Assembly: GCA_016490735.1 (NCBI GenBank)
Contig: JAEMWC010000254.1
Location: 232,501-296,500, forward strand
DNA length: 64,000 nucleotides
Reading direction: 5' to 3'
Origin: Pachyseris speciosa
Lineage: Eukaryota > Cnidaria > Anthozoa > Scleractinia > Pachyseridae
Shown piece by piece: positions 12,501 through 23,415 of the stretch. Positions within the stretch are counted from its first letter, which is position 1. Each line of letters begins with the position of its first letter. The notes under the pieces are model-generated. The model did no database searches, was not told the origin of the DNA, and saw nothing but the letters and a program-made list of their open reading frames with translations. The translations under genes were made by a program, and so were the position numbers.

Positions 12501-13225
12501 TTTTCTCATAAAAAATGGTGCACCTTATAAGTGAATAAATACGGGTAGTTACTTTTTTCTGTTCCAAATGTTTGTAGCAGCAGTTTTAAACAAAGTGTTG
12601 CATTTTGAGCAGAATATTGATTGATCCCTAAAATTGCAGTAGGTTTTTTTAGCATGTCAAAAGCTGTCTAGTACACTGTTTGGAAGCCCTAAGCACTGAG
12701 TGGGAGATTTGTGGTTCAAATTTTGCACTTGGCATACCACAATGGTATGATGAATCTTGAACTCAGTAAAACAAAATACATTATCTGACAAGTACATGTA
12801 TATTCAATCCTGCTTGATAAAACGAACAGGGCAGTTTATCACAGCTGGTTCCTATAGGGCCTTTGTCTATTTTTTTGTTGTTTAACATGACCTAAAGTAC
12901 TACCAGTCAAATGTAGGTTGACAGTCCCCTCGGATAGATGCCTGCCATCTTTGGATACCTTCAGAACACTTCAGTTTTATTTTATGTTGCTTTTATTGAT
13001 GATAAAGAGACTGTGCCAGGAGAATATTCTGTCTTAAGTAGATATTTGTACCTAGTCTGTGTCCAGAAACAAAACATCTGGATACAGACTAATGTGTGGC
13101 TCTCTCAAAAGAGTTGAAAGAGAGGGAAATGAGAGTTGCTGTCTCTAGACAGTATGGACTATGTTGCAGATTTTCCATAGGTTTCTTTCATTTTCTTTCT
13201 TAGGTATGAATACCCGAGCCGTTGA
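3266..13225 (+). CDS. RNA-binding protein with one RRM, a CCHC zinc knuckle and an RS/Y-rich tail (RBM4/Lark-like)
   Basis: Seven coding exons with GT-AG borders and consistent phases give about 232 residues: 3266-3529, 3762-3845, 6797-6861, 7250-7276, 10223-10414, 10983-11027 and 13204-13225. An acidic/Lys-rich N-terminus (1-48) precedes an RRM with RNP2 LYVGNL (52-57) and RNP1 KNFAFVHM (83-90). A zinc knuckle CFSCGKHGHWAKDC (C129, C132, H137, C142) follows and is split between exons 3 and 4. The tail is rich in Arg, Tyr, Pro and SR dipeptides. The RRM and knuckle resemble RBM4/Lark, but the second RRM of RBM4 is absent. A role in nuclear pre-mRNA splicing or mRNA control is inferred from the family. 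ATG 3266 is chosen because the frame upstream has no other ATG. Introns hold transposons at 4437-6490, 7495-9512 and 11354-12545. Confidence 0.8.
3762..3845 (+). CDS. RRM gene, coding exon 2
   Basis: This 84-nt phase 0-0 exon completes RNP1 and the C-terminal half of the RRM (SLDDSEFSGTHIQVQ). It lies between a TTTGCAG acceptor and a GTGAGA donor. Confidence 0.85.
4635..4846 (+). repeat. Direct repeat copy 1 (about 212 bp)
   Basis: It runs from TGAAAAGTTTCACCACCCC to ATTTTCATTCAAATTT and is nearly identical to 6073-6292. A short piece of the same sequence recurs at 18448-18497. Confidence 0.75.
6073..6292 (+). repeat. Direct repeat copy 2 (about 220 bp)
   Basis: It duplicates 4635-4846 in the same orientation, with an expanded T-run. 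The 1.2 kb between the copies is not duplicated. Confidence 0.75.
6797..6861 (+). CDS. RRM gene, coding exon 3 (first half of zinc knuckle)
   Basis: This 65-nt exon encodes SEDECFSCGKHGH and ends inside the Trp codon at a GTAAGC donor. Confidence 0.8.
7250..7276 (+). CDS. RRM gene, coding exon 4 (27-nt microexon, end of zinc knuckle)
   Basis: This 27-nt exon completes Trp and encodes AKDCPRR, supplying the last knuckle cysteine. It has a TTCAG acceptor and a GTGAGT donor. Confidence 0.75.
7495..9512. mobile_element. DNA transposon with TA target duplication (Tc1/mariner-like, non-autonomous)
   Basis: The ends are inverted copies of CAGTACAGCTCAAAGGTA flanked by TA (7493-7494, 9513-9514). 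Subterminal palindromes GCGTTAACGC occur at 7551, 7565 and 9444, with several AAGCGCGTT motifs near both ends, probably transposase binding sites. Inside are short ORFs (one encoding an acidic Ser/Asp/Glu stretch near 8380-8290, minus strand) but no recognisable transposase. It lies in intron 4 of the RRM gene. Confidence 0.6.
10223..10414 (+). CDS. RRM gene, coding exon 5 (R/Y/P-rich tail)
   Basis: This 192-nt exon encodes an Arg/Tyr/Pro-rich low-complexity segment with DRRDRYDRR, PPPPRYYDP and SRSPGRSPPR, typical of splicing-factor tails. It keeps the phase 2 of the previous exon. Confidence 0.8.
10983..11027 (+). CDS. RRM gene, coding exon 6
   Basis: This 45-nt exon encodes YTGSYEGYPGYGGR in the same phase and lies between TTTTTGCAG and GTAAGA. 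Confidence 0.75.
11354..12545. mobile_element. TA-flanked DNA transposon, possibly pogo-like, degenerate
   Basis: The inverted ends share GTATTTATTCACTTATAAGG, with TA on both sides (11352-11353, 12546-12547). Subterminal TTATAAGRCGCACC motifs occur near both ends. Around 11690-11770 (plus) short out-of-frame pieces (KLKIIAEA, then EKMVHKWRNQQ) resemble a pogo-type helix-turn-helix DNA-binding domain. A 120-codon minus-strand ORF (11965-12327) is unrecognised. Confidence 0.5.
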
Positions 13226-13660
13226 CAGACCGAATAGCTTTCGTCGTGCGGTCGGTTTTGCTGCTCCTGTATGTCTTGCCGGTGGATTGACCCGATCGAC
13301 TAATAATTTTTTTTATGTTAAATTTAGGCAAACAAACCAAATTTGAGTTTTTAACATAGTGCAATTTTTTTCTGGACTTCCTTTTGTTGTTTTTTAAGCA
13401 TAATAGTAAAGTGCCAAATGTTGAACTTGTGACTAAAGATGCATTTGTCAAACTTGTATCTAAAGATCCAACTACTGTTAATATTTGGATTGCTTTTAGG
13501 ATTGTATTAAGATGAGTTGTTTTGTCAATCGTTTGCTCTTATTCATGTAGCACTAAGAGTTGTGTTCAAGAATTGTACCTTAACCCTCTGCAAGTCATTT
13601 CTTGTCCGTGTATGTTGTAGAATTTCAAACGTGCATGCCTTGAATTCAAATAAAATCTTT
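13204..13660 (+). other. RRM gene, terminal exon: last codons, stop and 3' UTR
   Basis: The exon opens after a CTTAG acceptor, adds YEYPSR and stops at TGA 13223-13225. An AATAAA polyadenylation signal is at 13649-13654. Confidence 0.6.
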
Positions 13661-16561
13661 TGATGGTAATTTCATGTTGTCGTTTCGTCTGCGCAAGATC
13701 TGTCATTAGATGCTGTCCTCTGCGGTTACTCATAACGTTTGTTATCTAGCAAAAGACTTGTAGGTCGTGGACACAACAACGCAACAGTCCCGTTTGTGGT
13801 GTTTGCTGTGCATCGGGTGCAGACTCACTCCGCGGTGTATTTCTCCTGTGGATTTCAGTTGTCTGTGGAAGTCCAATACTCGTCGCGGACGAAATCGCAA
13901 ATGATCATGATCTTGGCGAGCGTTTCCGTCATTGATACCGTGAGTAGTCGTGTTCTCGCAAGGGACCCTTGTATTCCTTGATCATCGTGTTCATCACTCG
14001 TGTTTCTCGTGATCCATGCTGGAATTTTTGTAAGCAGTCAGGTGTTTTATTGGACAGAAATTTTCTTTTGCGGTGTGGAGTGTTTCTCAGTGAAACTCTA
14101 GTGTTTTCCATGTCCTCGCTTCTTCAACTCTCTTTTCTTGTGTAAGTGTTTTGTGATGTTTTATGAGTTTGCTGACAAGATTTTGATTTTATTTTCCCTT
14201 TAGGTAGTTTATTCCTGTAACTGAGCACAATGCGGCAGCTTTAACAGTTGTGTGATCAATGAGCAGCCGTCAATTCAGGTTAGTAGGTTTTGGAAATTTT
14301 GTAATTTCTATTTAGTGTATTGCAAAACAACAGTTGCAACAAAAACAACAGCAAATCACTAATGAGAGCACACATTAGAACAACCAATGGACCAATTAGT
14401 ATTAAAACAAAAAGGTGAATGCTGTTTGTGGAAGGTGTAGGCAAATCAAACAGGATAAGCAAAGCACACTAAAAGCAGATAAAGCTCTTGCAAGATTTGA
14501 AACAAACTGATAAAGTCAAACAAAACCAAAACAAAGAAACAGACAACGATAACTGCATATAGGACAAGAACAACAGGCTTTATTTGCATGACCATAAAAC
14601 ATTGCAGTATTGCAAAGCAAATCAAGGTGCCAAGAGAACAACAATCAAACTATTGATTTATTCTCTTTTTATTTATTTATTTTATTTATTTCTTCTTCTT
14701 TTGACTTACTAACTGCTCTGCTCAAAGCTTTAGTGCCAACCAATCTCCTATACTTAAACATTACTTAATTTTACTCAGCTCGATTAGCTTTTCAGTTATT
14801 CTGAGTAAATGTTACCTTTCCTGTATTATTAGATGATGTTGTAAATTAAGTTCATCTATTATTTGGTAATAAAGCTGGTGTTGTTGTTGTTGTTGTGGTA
14901 ACTTGATTGATAAGTTGTAACAATAAAATTATCCTTACAGTTCATTAATTCTACAATTAAATCAGTAATAATTTATTGGTGACTGCTCAATATTCGGGAT
15001 TCTATTGACTATTTTATCATAAAAGGCATTAAGGGATGCAGCCTTGTTGTGCCCCCTCCCCAATTTTCATATGCCGATTGCGAGCAACATGAAAGCAACC
15101 TCAAACCATACTTCTACATGTATGTATTGTTTTGCATTGTTCTCATTTTTTTTATCTTACCATTTACAGAGACGTGATGTTTGCTGCTGAATTCCAATGA
15201 ACCACTACAAGTGGTGGAGGAAAAAGTTCAAGCACCTTTCATTCATCGCTTTACCAAGCATGATTGGTGGTTTGCCGCCTCACTTGCCAATAAAGTAGAT
15301 GCCAGTGCGCTCCTCTCCACCCCCTCCACCCCCCTTTACTGTTAAAATACAGTCTCTTTCTCCTCCTGTTGTAGTACTGTAATGTAACATAATTTGATTC
15401 TAAGAACTGACAGGAAATTTGGTTTCAATCTATCATGCTCAAGTGAAAACTGTTTGGGTTGCTTTCACATGCAATTTGCCTCTCATCTTGAGTGTTAGGA
15501 CCCTGTTGCATTGTATGCAATTATTCTGGATGCAATCTGTAAGCGAAAGAAAATCCACTCTCCAGAATAAAATGTATGACCTGTTTGTTCTACAGCAGCT
15601 ACAAAAAAATATCCTGAGTTATCTCAGCCTTCCAGTCAAAACATAATGGTTTGTTTACAGCTTTGCCGCTGCAAGTTAAGGTGTATTTCTTCAAATCAAA
15701 ATTTCCTGTATAAGCCAAGCTTCGATTTCCTTGACACTGTGACGTATGATGAAAGTTTGTTTTCTAATTATTCCCATAGCGACGGTAATTTTGAAAAAAA
15801 ATGCCAGTTATCGCGAAATCCAGTCACACTTCACAACGAAACTTGGAGTATAAACTATTCAAGTTCCACGACTTGTAGGCCAAATTAGAAAAAAAAAAAT
15901 CTGTAAGATCGTTTTTCAAGTAAAATGTAAATAAAGTTCTGAAGGCCAGTTTTGTTAATTCCTGAATTTTTCTTCAAGCTTTAAAGGAAATATTAAACTT
16001 TGCACTTTTTTCTCTGATCAAGGGATTATCATGGTAGCAAAACATGATAAATTCACATTGAGCCTCCTAGCTAACTGTGATTGTAAAATATTTTAAGGCA
16101 CGGACAAGTCATAAAGTTCAAAAATTAGGCAATGTCTTAAAATCACAGCCACCAAGGAGACTCACTGTCTCCCTTAAAGCTAAAATTAGAGTGTTCCTAA
16201 CAGGCCATAATGTTGCTATGGTCACCTAGAAGTAAAAAATCAGTTCACCAGTGATTGGGCATTGGTAGTGACAATCCATCATAGTAAAAGAGCTGGAAAG
16301 TGCTAGAAACCGTTGTTAGCCACTTTAAGATGTAATCGTTTTCACAAGTATTGAGAAGACATTGAAAGACAGGCCAAAGCTGCATCCAAGCCAGTCGCAC
16401 AACACTTGAACCCATCAAACCATTCTCTCTAAAATATGCAAGTCTTTAGCATTCCTTTACACCATCAGGACGAAGAATTTGGACTTTCACTAGTCCCAAT
16501 TTCACCCATGAATTCTTCTTGTCCCTACTATGTGCCACCTGGTTTCCAAGGATTATTCATC
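13661..16561. other. Intergenic or alternative 3' region, no supported gene
   Basis: I see no conserved ORF. Short segments with acceptor- and donor-like borders (about 14206-14279 and 15171-15230) could be noncoding or alternative 3' exons of the RRM gene. A TAATAAAGCTG plus (GTT)n stretch at 14868-14898 looks like a retroelement 3' tail. Confidence 0.4.
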
Positions 16562-16565
16562 TTAA

Positions 16566-16679
16566 AGTGGTACTATGATCAAATTTTTACCCCTTGATAT
16601 TTTAGGTGTATCACATAGAAGTCCATGAAAGAATAAAAATGCTGTTTACCGTTTGCAAATAGCTGCATTAGTTCTGGAG

Positions 16680-16719
<40 letters not shown>

Positions 16720-17126
16720 CTACTGATGATGTCATACACTCAACCCAATATTATATCAAGTATACAAATATTAATTTGCAGCACAGACCATTGAAAGTTG
16801 GTAGGCTAATAGTTCTATAGGAAACACCTACAGCTATAAAAATATTCTGTTCCCTTGGCAACTCACTCTTTTCCAGGCCCCGCCCACTTGATTTCAATAT
16901 GTTAGTGATTTTCAGGTCAAAAAACATTAAATGAGGCCACAAACTCGAGCTAACATATTTCTATGCTTGCTGGATCATGCATGTGACGCACCATTAGTAA
17001 ATATCAAAATGGAATGCTAAAGGTGGCCAGAAAGGTCTGGAACCCGGTATGTTGCCAAGGTAACAAAACCGTGAAGCTCGTATTGTGGAGCACATTTAGT
17101 AGAATCTTACTGCAAAGAATCAAACC

Positions 17127-17169
<43 letters not shown>

Positions 17170-17358
17170 GATCAAAATTTGGTTGAGTGTATGACGTCAT
17201 CACTTGGCTAATTTGCATATTTTAAAAACTTGAATATCTCTGGAACGAAAAGAGATATTTGAAAACAGTAAACAGCATTTTTCTTCTCATACATACTACT
17301 TGTTCATGTTTTGAAATGGCTTAGATAGGAAAGACGCCATTTTCGTCATAGTACCACT
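16566..17358. mobile_element. MITE with long inverted repeats and TTAA target sites
   Basis: TTAA at 16562-16565 and 17359-17362 flanks AGTGGTACTATGA and its reverse complement. About 190 bp at each end form an imperfect inverted repeat, sharing for instance CTGTTTAC, ATATGCAAAT and a GTCATACACTCAACC core. No coding capacity is present. The piggyBac relationship is inferred from the target site. Confidence 0.65.
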
Positions 17359-17395
17359 TTAAATGGGGACATAGTTTTTGATGATGTGATGTTAA

Positions 17396-17406
17396 CCCTT
17401 TCCTGC

Positions 17407-17471
<65 letters not shown>

Positions 17472-17497
17472 AACTGGCACTCACGGGCGGGAAAGGG
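17396..17497. mobile_element. Short TTAA-flanked MITE (102 bp)
   Basis: Inverted ends CCCTTTCCTGCCC and GGGCGGGAAAGGG are bounded by TTAA (17392-17395, 17498-17501), matching the CCC...GGG and TTAA pattern of piggyBac-derived MITEs. Confidence 0.65.
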
Positions 17498-18178
17498 TTA
17501 AGAATTGGCACTTTAAAAATCCCCTTCAATTAACATTTTTGATAAAATTTCATAATTTATTGTTGTTTACCGCATTGCGCTATCATGCTTCCACCAATAG
17601 CATAGCTGCATTACCCACTAGATGGGCCTCACACAACCCACAATTCCGCGATAGGGGTAACACTCGAAACATCTGTATGGTGGTCAATTTACCTTATCAA
17701 TATAATGGCATGACAGATTTATGAATATTAGCAAAGGTTTTCCCCTTTTCTTCTCTCTTAATATTCCAGTTTTCTATTCTATTTTCATTGTGTAATGAAT
17801 GATGACCAAAGTTTAACTCTTCATAATGTGTATTTTACCTGGGCCATTTTTTATTGGGGGTCGGGGGAGGGGGCACAGGTTGGGGAAGGGGATTACACGT
17901 TGAACATTAGGCTTGATTTCCGCCACTCACTCGGGTCCGGGCTTTCCTCCCCAAGAGAGAGGAAAGTCCGAACCCTAGTGAGCAGTGGGAATCTAGCGTA
18001 GTTGAACATCCAACACGCCATTTTAATCAAAAATGCACAAATTCGTGTTTTGTCGCTTTTCGCACTCGATTTGGCATTTTATGGGCAAATTGGGTCGTTT
18101 TATGCTCAAAGGTGGATTTTTTTAGAAAACTGTACACTTTGCTTAATCAAAAATGCTAACATTCGTGTTCGTGATGCT

Positions 18179-18422
18179 TAATAGCAGCGACCTTCAGATC
18201 AGACTACGAGAACGAGATTGAGTACGAGTACGACTTTCAAATTTCAAAACGGCTGCGTTCTCAGAGGCCTCGCTCCTCAATGTTGTTCATGAACAGACTA
18301 GAATGAGGCTCTAGGAACGAGAGTTGGTGTCATCCATGATAATCTAAGCTTTTGACTAGGAATTGAAAAGTCGTACTCGTACTCGATCTCGTACTCGTAG
18401 TCCGATCTGAAGGTCGCTATTA
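18179..18422. mobile_element. Fold-back MITE
   Basis: The left arm (TAATAGCAGCGACCTTCAGA, then repeated GAGTACGAGTACGA) is mirrored by the right arm ending TCTGAAGGTCGCTATTA. The two ~80-nt arms could form a long hairpin. There is no ORF. Confidence 0.6.
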
Positions 18423-18806
18423 GCTTTGCAAGAACGGAATCCTGCTCATTCAAGTATTTGGGTTGAAAAGTTTCACCACCCCTCTCCTTCTACCTTTCGG
18501 GTGCTGTACGAATAGTTACTGCGTAATTTTTTGTACATAGTTTTATAAAAGGAAAGAGAAAGAAAGTATACGTTATAAATGAGCTGTTCAATCTTGAAGA
18601 AGTGCCCCACAGTATGAGGAAAAGAAAACTGATGCAAAAGAAAATATGCGCGATCTAACATCTATAGACAAGGACATTTAACAATACAAAACTGCCACTA
18701 ATACCACCGAAGTGAAGCGGGGATCAGGAAGGAAGGAAGACTTTTGAAATTTCTTGAGAGCCTAGTCATATATTTCCCCTAGTCGTATATCTGCTAACAA
18801 CGAAGT

Positions 18807-19234
18807 CTAAAGCCTCGTTTCTTCTATAACGCGGACAGTCGGCTCCAGTGTAAATGGCTCAGAAAGATTATAACTCCCTTGCTTTTTCTTCCCGCGGTTA
18901 AATGGTGATGCGAGTGTGCGTGTTATGGAAGGCACTGTCAAATTATTGGTGTCAATGCTCGAGAAAGGCCATACAGTTGGGTCGCTACTGGCGCGCTGTA
19001 CGCTGTTAAGCTTAGGAGACCAGTCCTGGCGAATATCTCGAGAGCTCAGGAATTCGTAATACTGATTGAATACCATAGCGGCCTGTTGGTTACTCTCCTT
19101 TTCCGCTCGTATGATGTGGCATTGCTGACGGCGGTGCCGTTTTGAAAAGACTTTTATCTTTTTCTTCATGTTGGCCACAAACGTGTCCACAATTGGCTGC
19201 AACTCGTTCCTCAGATCTTTGCTTTGCATCAAAA
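18807..19234 (-). CDS. Receptor-channel gene: cytoplasmic tail and stop
   Basis: The terminal exon encodes 141 residues after M4. A Lys/Arg-rich juxtamembrane stretch (MKKKIKVFSKRHRRQQ) is followed by a Ser/Thr-rich tail ending EETRL. The final residues resemble, but are not a clear match to, a class I PDZ ligand (x-S/T-x-hydrophobic). Confidence 0.7.
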
Positions 19235-22200
19235 CTGTAAGAAGAAATTAAACCATTCCGGGCTTTTTCATTCCTAAGGTCAAACCTTAATGGAGCTATG
19301 TCACCGCCAATTTTTAGTATTTTATAGACTGTTAGCAGTCACGGTCCCTGAAAATAGCTCTGCGCGACTAGTGAAAAACTGATTAGAAGTGAATGCGCTT
19401 AGGGGCGCGTTCATGGATTGCGCTTCCACTATCCAAAAAGAGACAGCCAGCAGCTTATAAACCGAGAGTGAGGTCGTTACGGGAAAACCTCAAACTGAGG
19501 ACTTGTCGAGGCTTCGCGAGGTCAATGCATGGCTAACAAAATGGTCCTTCTTTTTGTTTTGTTTTTCCTAATTTGCATAATCCGTAATCGGCCCTGGGCA
19601 TTAAGGGAGAATAATGCCCTGGCGCTTAGCCAGTCAGAGCGCACGTCACATCGGCTACATACATTATACCTTCAAACAAACATACTTAATTATCCACTCC
19701 CCAACGGGGCTTTTCAGGGATACTTTACAACACAGGCCGGGGGACTTTACCAGACTGTTTGCGCAGTTTACAATTAATGAAGTAAGCAAATGAGTGCCCC
19801 CGTAATGTGAATATCGAATTAGGACAGACACTAGGGGTGTTCACAGAGAGAGTTTTGTTACGTCCCTAGTGGCTACAAACACTAGCTACATAATAAAAGT
19901 ATTTTAATACTAAAACTACCAGATTAAATCTAGTAAGCTACAAGAGACGTTTATATTTTTTAAATAAAAGCTCTAGAGCAGGGAGAGAGGGTGGGGGGTT
20001 GTTGCCTCTTCAAATATTGGAAAAATGTGGCGGGGGGAAGGGATTTGCTTTTAATACAGTTCCCAATAATCGTCATTTTAGTATGGTAAAGCATGTCCGT
20101 TAGACACCAACCTTCCCTAGTATTGTCCCGTCGGAATTCGTAGATTATTCCCATCGCACTTGCCAGGACCAATAAAGTTCCAATAATGATCACTGCGGTG
20201 AGAAACTTAGGCGAGGTCGCACTGAACAGTTCAGTAGACTGCTGTTCTGCTGGACTGTCCTCTGGTTCCTACAAGAAATGGATCGCCATTCAAACAAACA
20301 TGCGAGGAGATAAAGCCTTGACAGTTACCTTATACATAACTAGTTACTAGTAGTCAGTCGACTTTAATCGGTCCCGCCTTGACCCATCTATCCGTTCGTT
20401 CGTTCGTTCGTTCGTTCGTCCGTCCGTCCGTTCGTCCGTTCGTCGTCCGTTCGTCCGTCCGTCTGTCCGTTCGTTCGTTCGTTCGTTCGTCAAATGGAAG
20501 GGTAGAAATTTCATCTCGAAAATTTTGGTCAACCTCTCGAGGTTGTCCATTTTCCCAAAATTTCATTTCGGTGAGACACTCGGCTCCCCCAGTTTCCTTT
20601 GCTTTCAGATGTCGAAGGGAAGATGGCGGAATCTGCGTTGTAGAATGAAACGAGACCGATTCACTGAAGTGGGAAAACCCGTTGCATTTGACACCTAGAA
20701 TTTTTCCCAAATGGATCGCGCCCATTGAGAGACTGAACGAAGAAACGAAGAAACAAATGAATTAATGTATAGATATATACTTGTAAAATAGCAATAAGGA
20801 AGCATTAGGAGGAAGACGAGAGACACCTTGATGGTCAAGTAGTCTCCCTTTTAATTAATTACAGTGCATTAAATACTGAGACGAGGCACAACCCAACACT
20901 GACAGAAAAAAAGGAGTTGGGCCGTAGCAAGACGAAAATTGTCCCCGAGGCATTGCGTACAAAAAAACCCTCTTTAATATTCATTCATTTTTAAATGTAA
21001 GCCTCTTACAGGAACATTAAAAAATGCTCACACAAGGAAGGAGAAAATATAACGTGAATTCAAAATTTTTACCGAGGCGAGTGCTTCGGTTTGCCTCATA
21101 CCGGCAAGCTACGACCCTGAGGAGTTAATGCTGCAAAATGATATCTCCGCCCGAGCATTGCAAAAATGTGAATCAGTTAAGTTAAAGAAACAGGCAGCAA
21201 CAATAAAAGTGTACAGTGCGTTCAACATAGAGACAGAATAGCAGGATCAATTTGCCGTACCTTGAGTATCTTAACATTTTCCTCAATGCTTTCGAACACA
21301 TGGGCGGCATCGCTCTTAATCTGCTCGGTAAAACACTCGCTAAGCTTCATGGAATTACCAGCCAACACCACCCCGTAACTAGTTTTGTAGTCGTAGACAC
21401 GGACGATCCTAAACCGAGGGTCCTCAAACAGATGCTTGTGAGAGGACAGCACATAAAGGTCCACCAGTGCTCCTTTCACCTCTTGGTTTGCCAAAGCTTG
21501 CCTGATCTCCTCATATGTATTATAGCTACGCACTAGAACGCAATCAAAGTGCGAAATATCAGTTCTGGTAATATTTTGGCTGCCTCGTAGTTATGGCACT
21601 ATTAAGGGATTCTCAACAAATAAATAATTCTTCAAAAAGCAAAAATAGATAAATAGCAAGTAGAAATTCCTTCTAAAACTCTTATCCTAGCTGTCGCAAA
21701 CCTATCACTTTCAATCAAGCTGACTATAAGCTGCTTTAGAATAATCGACAGTTGTAGTTCACGAATAAAGTCCTTTTACCTGTGTTCACTCTGGCGTTTT
21801 TCCGTATCCCGAGTCGAAACTCAGAGCTGTTTGAGATCGCTGCAACCTAAATATAAAGGAAAGGGCTTAGTTCAACACAGAGAAAGAAAAGAGAGAAATA
21901 ACTGGAATAAAAACAAAATGGTCATAGTTATAATAATCTCGCGTTTAAAAACCTAAAAGATCATACAATTGTCTATCACCGCCCCCCCCCCCCCCTCCCC
22001 TCAAACAAAAAGCAAAAAAAAAAAAGGAGGCGCGAAGAAAAGATTTTCTCCTGCGTGTCCCCTTCGCATGCGCCTCTCTAACTTGCACCGTGATATTTCT
22101 CCAGCCGAATTTATCAGTAAACGAAGGTGTTACGGCACACCGTGAGGTCAGATCCGTGTTCAACCCGAGCTGGCCATTGTATGTCAGTTTTTAACCTCCC

Positions 22201-23354
22201 CGCGAAACCATCCTGTTGTTCCGCGTATTACTCGTGAACGTCTTGTTTAACAACATCGATGAACTCTGCGGCCTTAACGCAGTATCAACGTACAAATATC
22301 TGGTTATTCTGGTGGAATAGGTTAAAAAAGTGAAGGGAATCACCTGTGTTCCATATAGGGTTATGTAAGGTCCTGAATAACCGAACTCTGTGAGGGCCGT
22401 GGCGATAGTGCCGGTCAATATGGCGATGACAACCAATCCGCACAAAGTCCAAACGATCGCGACCAGACGAGACACCATACCTTTTGGACAGCGGTCACCG
22501 TACCTGAAAAAAGTTATGGCCTATGATATTTGTGGTCTCAAGACCTGAACGGAAAGTCGTGGGTTTAAAACCAGACCGGATCATAACCCGAAGTCTTCTT
22601 AAAATAACTGATAAGTTCATCATCTGCCTTAGATATGATCGCGTCAAGGGGACGAACAAGAACCCGCACGCACTGTTGCCAAGAGCAGGGAACGTAGTCA
22701 CTAGTTTTATGATCTGGCCTACAGTACACCTCAAGGGCTGGTTGGAGGCTAGGGTATGGGCTAACCACTCATCTCCCTTCATGATTCAGATCCTCTCTAT
22801 CGACACCGTTTTTGCTTTACTGTCATCGTTTTGCAAATAAAGTTGTTATAAATAAATAAATATAAAATAGATAAAGCCTTCAGAAACCAACGCCTCAGTG
22901 GGCCTTTGGCTCACATGCTCTCACCGGAGCGTGGAGGACTGGGTAGCCAGGCCCGTAGTAAGGGGGAGGGGGGTGAACGGGACAATGATCAATCAACCTT
23001 GAATTTCGACGACGTCGACACAAACCCCGGAATTGTGAGCAATATTAGTATATAATATGTTAGCACTATTAGCACTGCAGGATGAATCATTTTCATTAAT
23101 CATTTTAGTCTGAGTGCAACCTAAATTTTATCTGTTTATAATCTTAGTGTACATAGCTTCGCACAAATTCTTCCCAGCTATTTTAGTTATAGTATTTTGA
23201 TTACATTGTAGTATTTAAGGATATAATTCATTTTTGCTGTTATAGTCTTAGGATCGAGGGCCACTACTTCTCCAGCCGAGTTCAAATACTGTCAAGTGTT
23301 ACTCTCGCTAAATAAAGTTACTTGGTTGGTTGGTTGGTTGGTTGGCTGACTGAC

Positions 23355-23415
<61 letters not shown>

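Noticed and set aside
13161..13346. ORF across the terminal exon of the RRM gene
   Set aside because: The spliced frame ends at 13225 and this frame shows no conserved features.
20347..20725. ORFs with NERTDGRT repeats
   Set aside because: They are translations of the CGTT/CGTC microsatellite.
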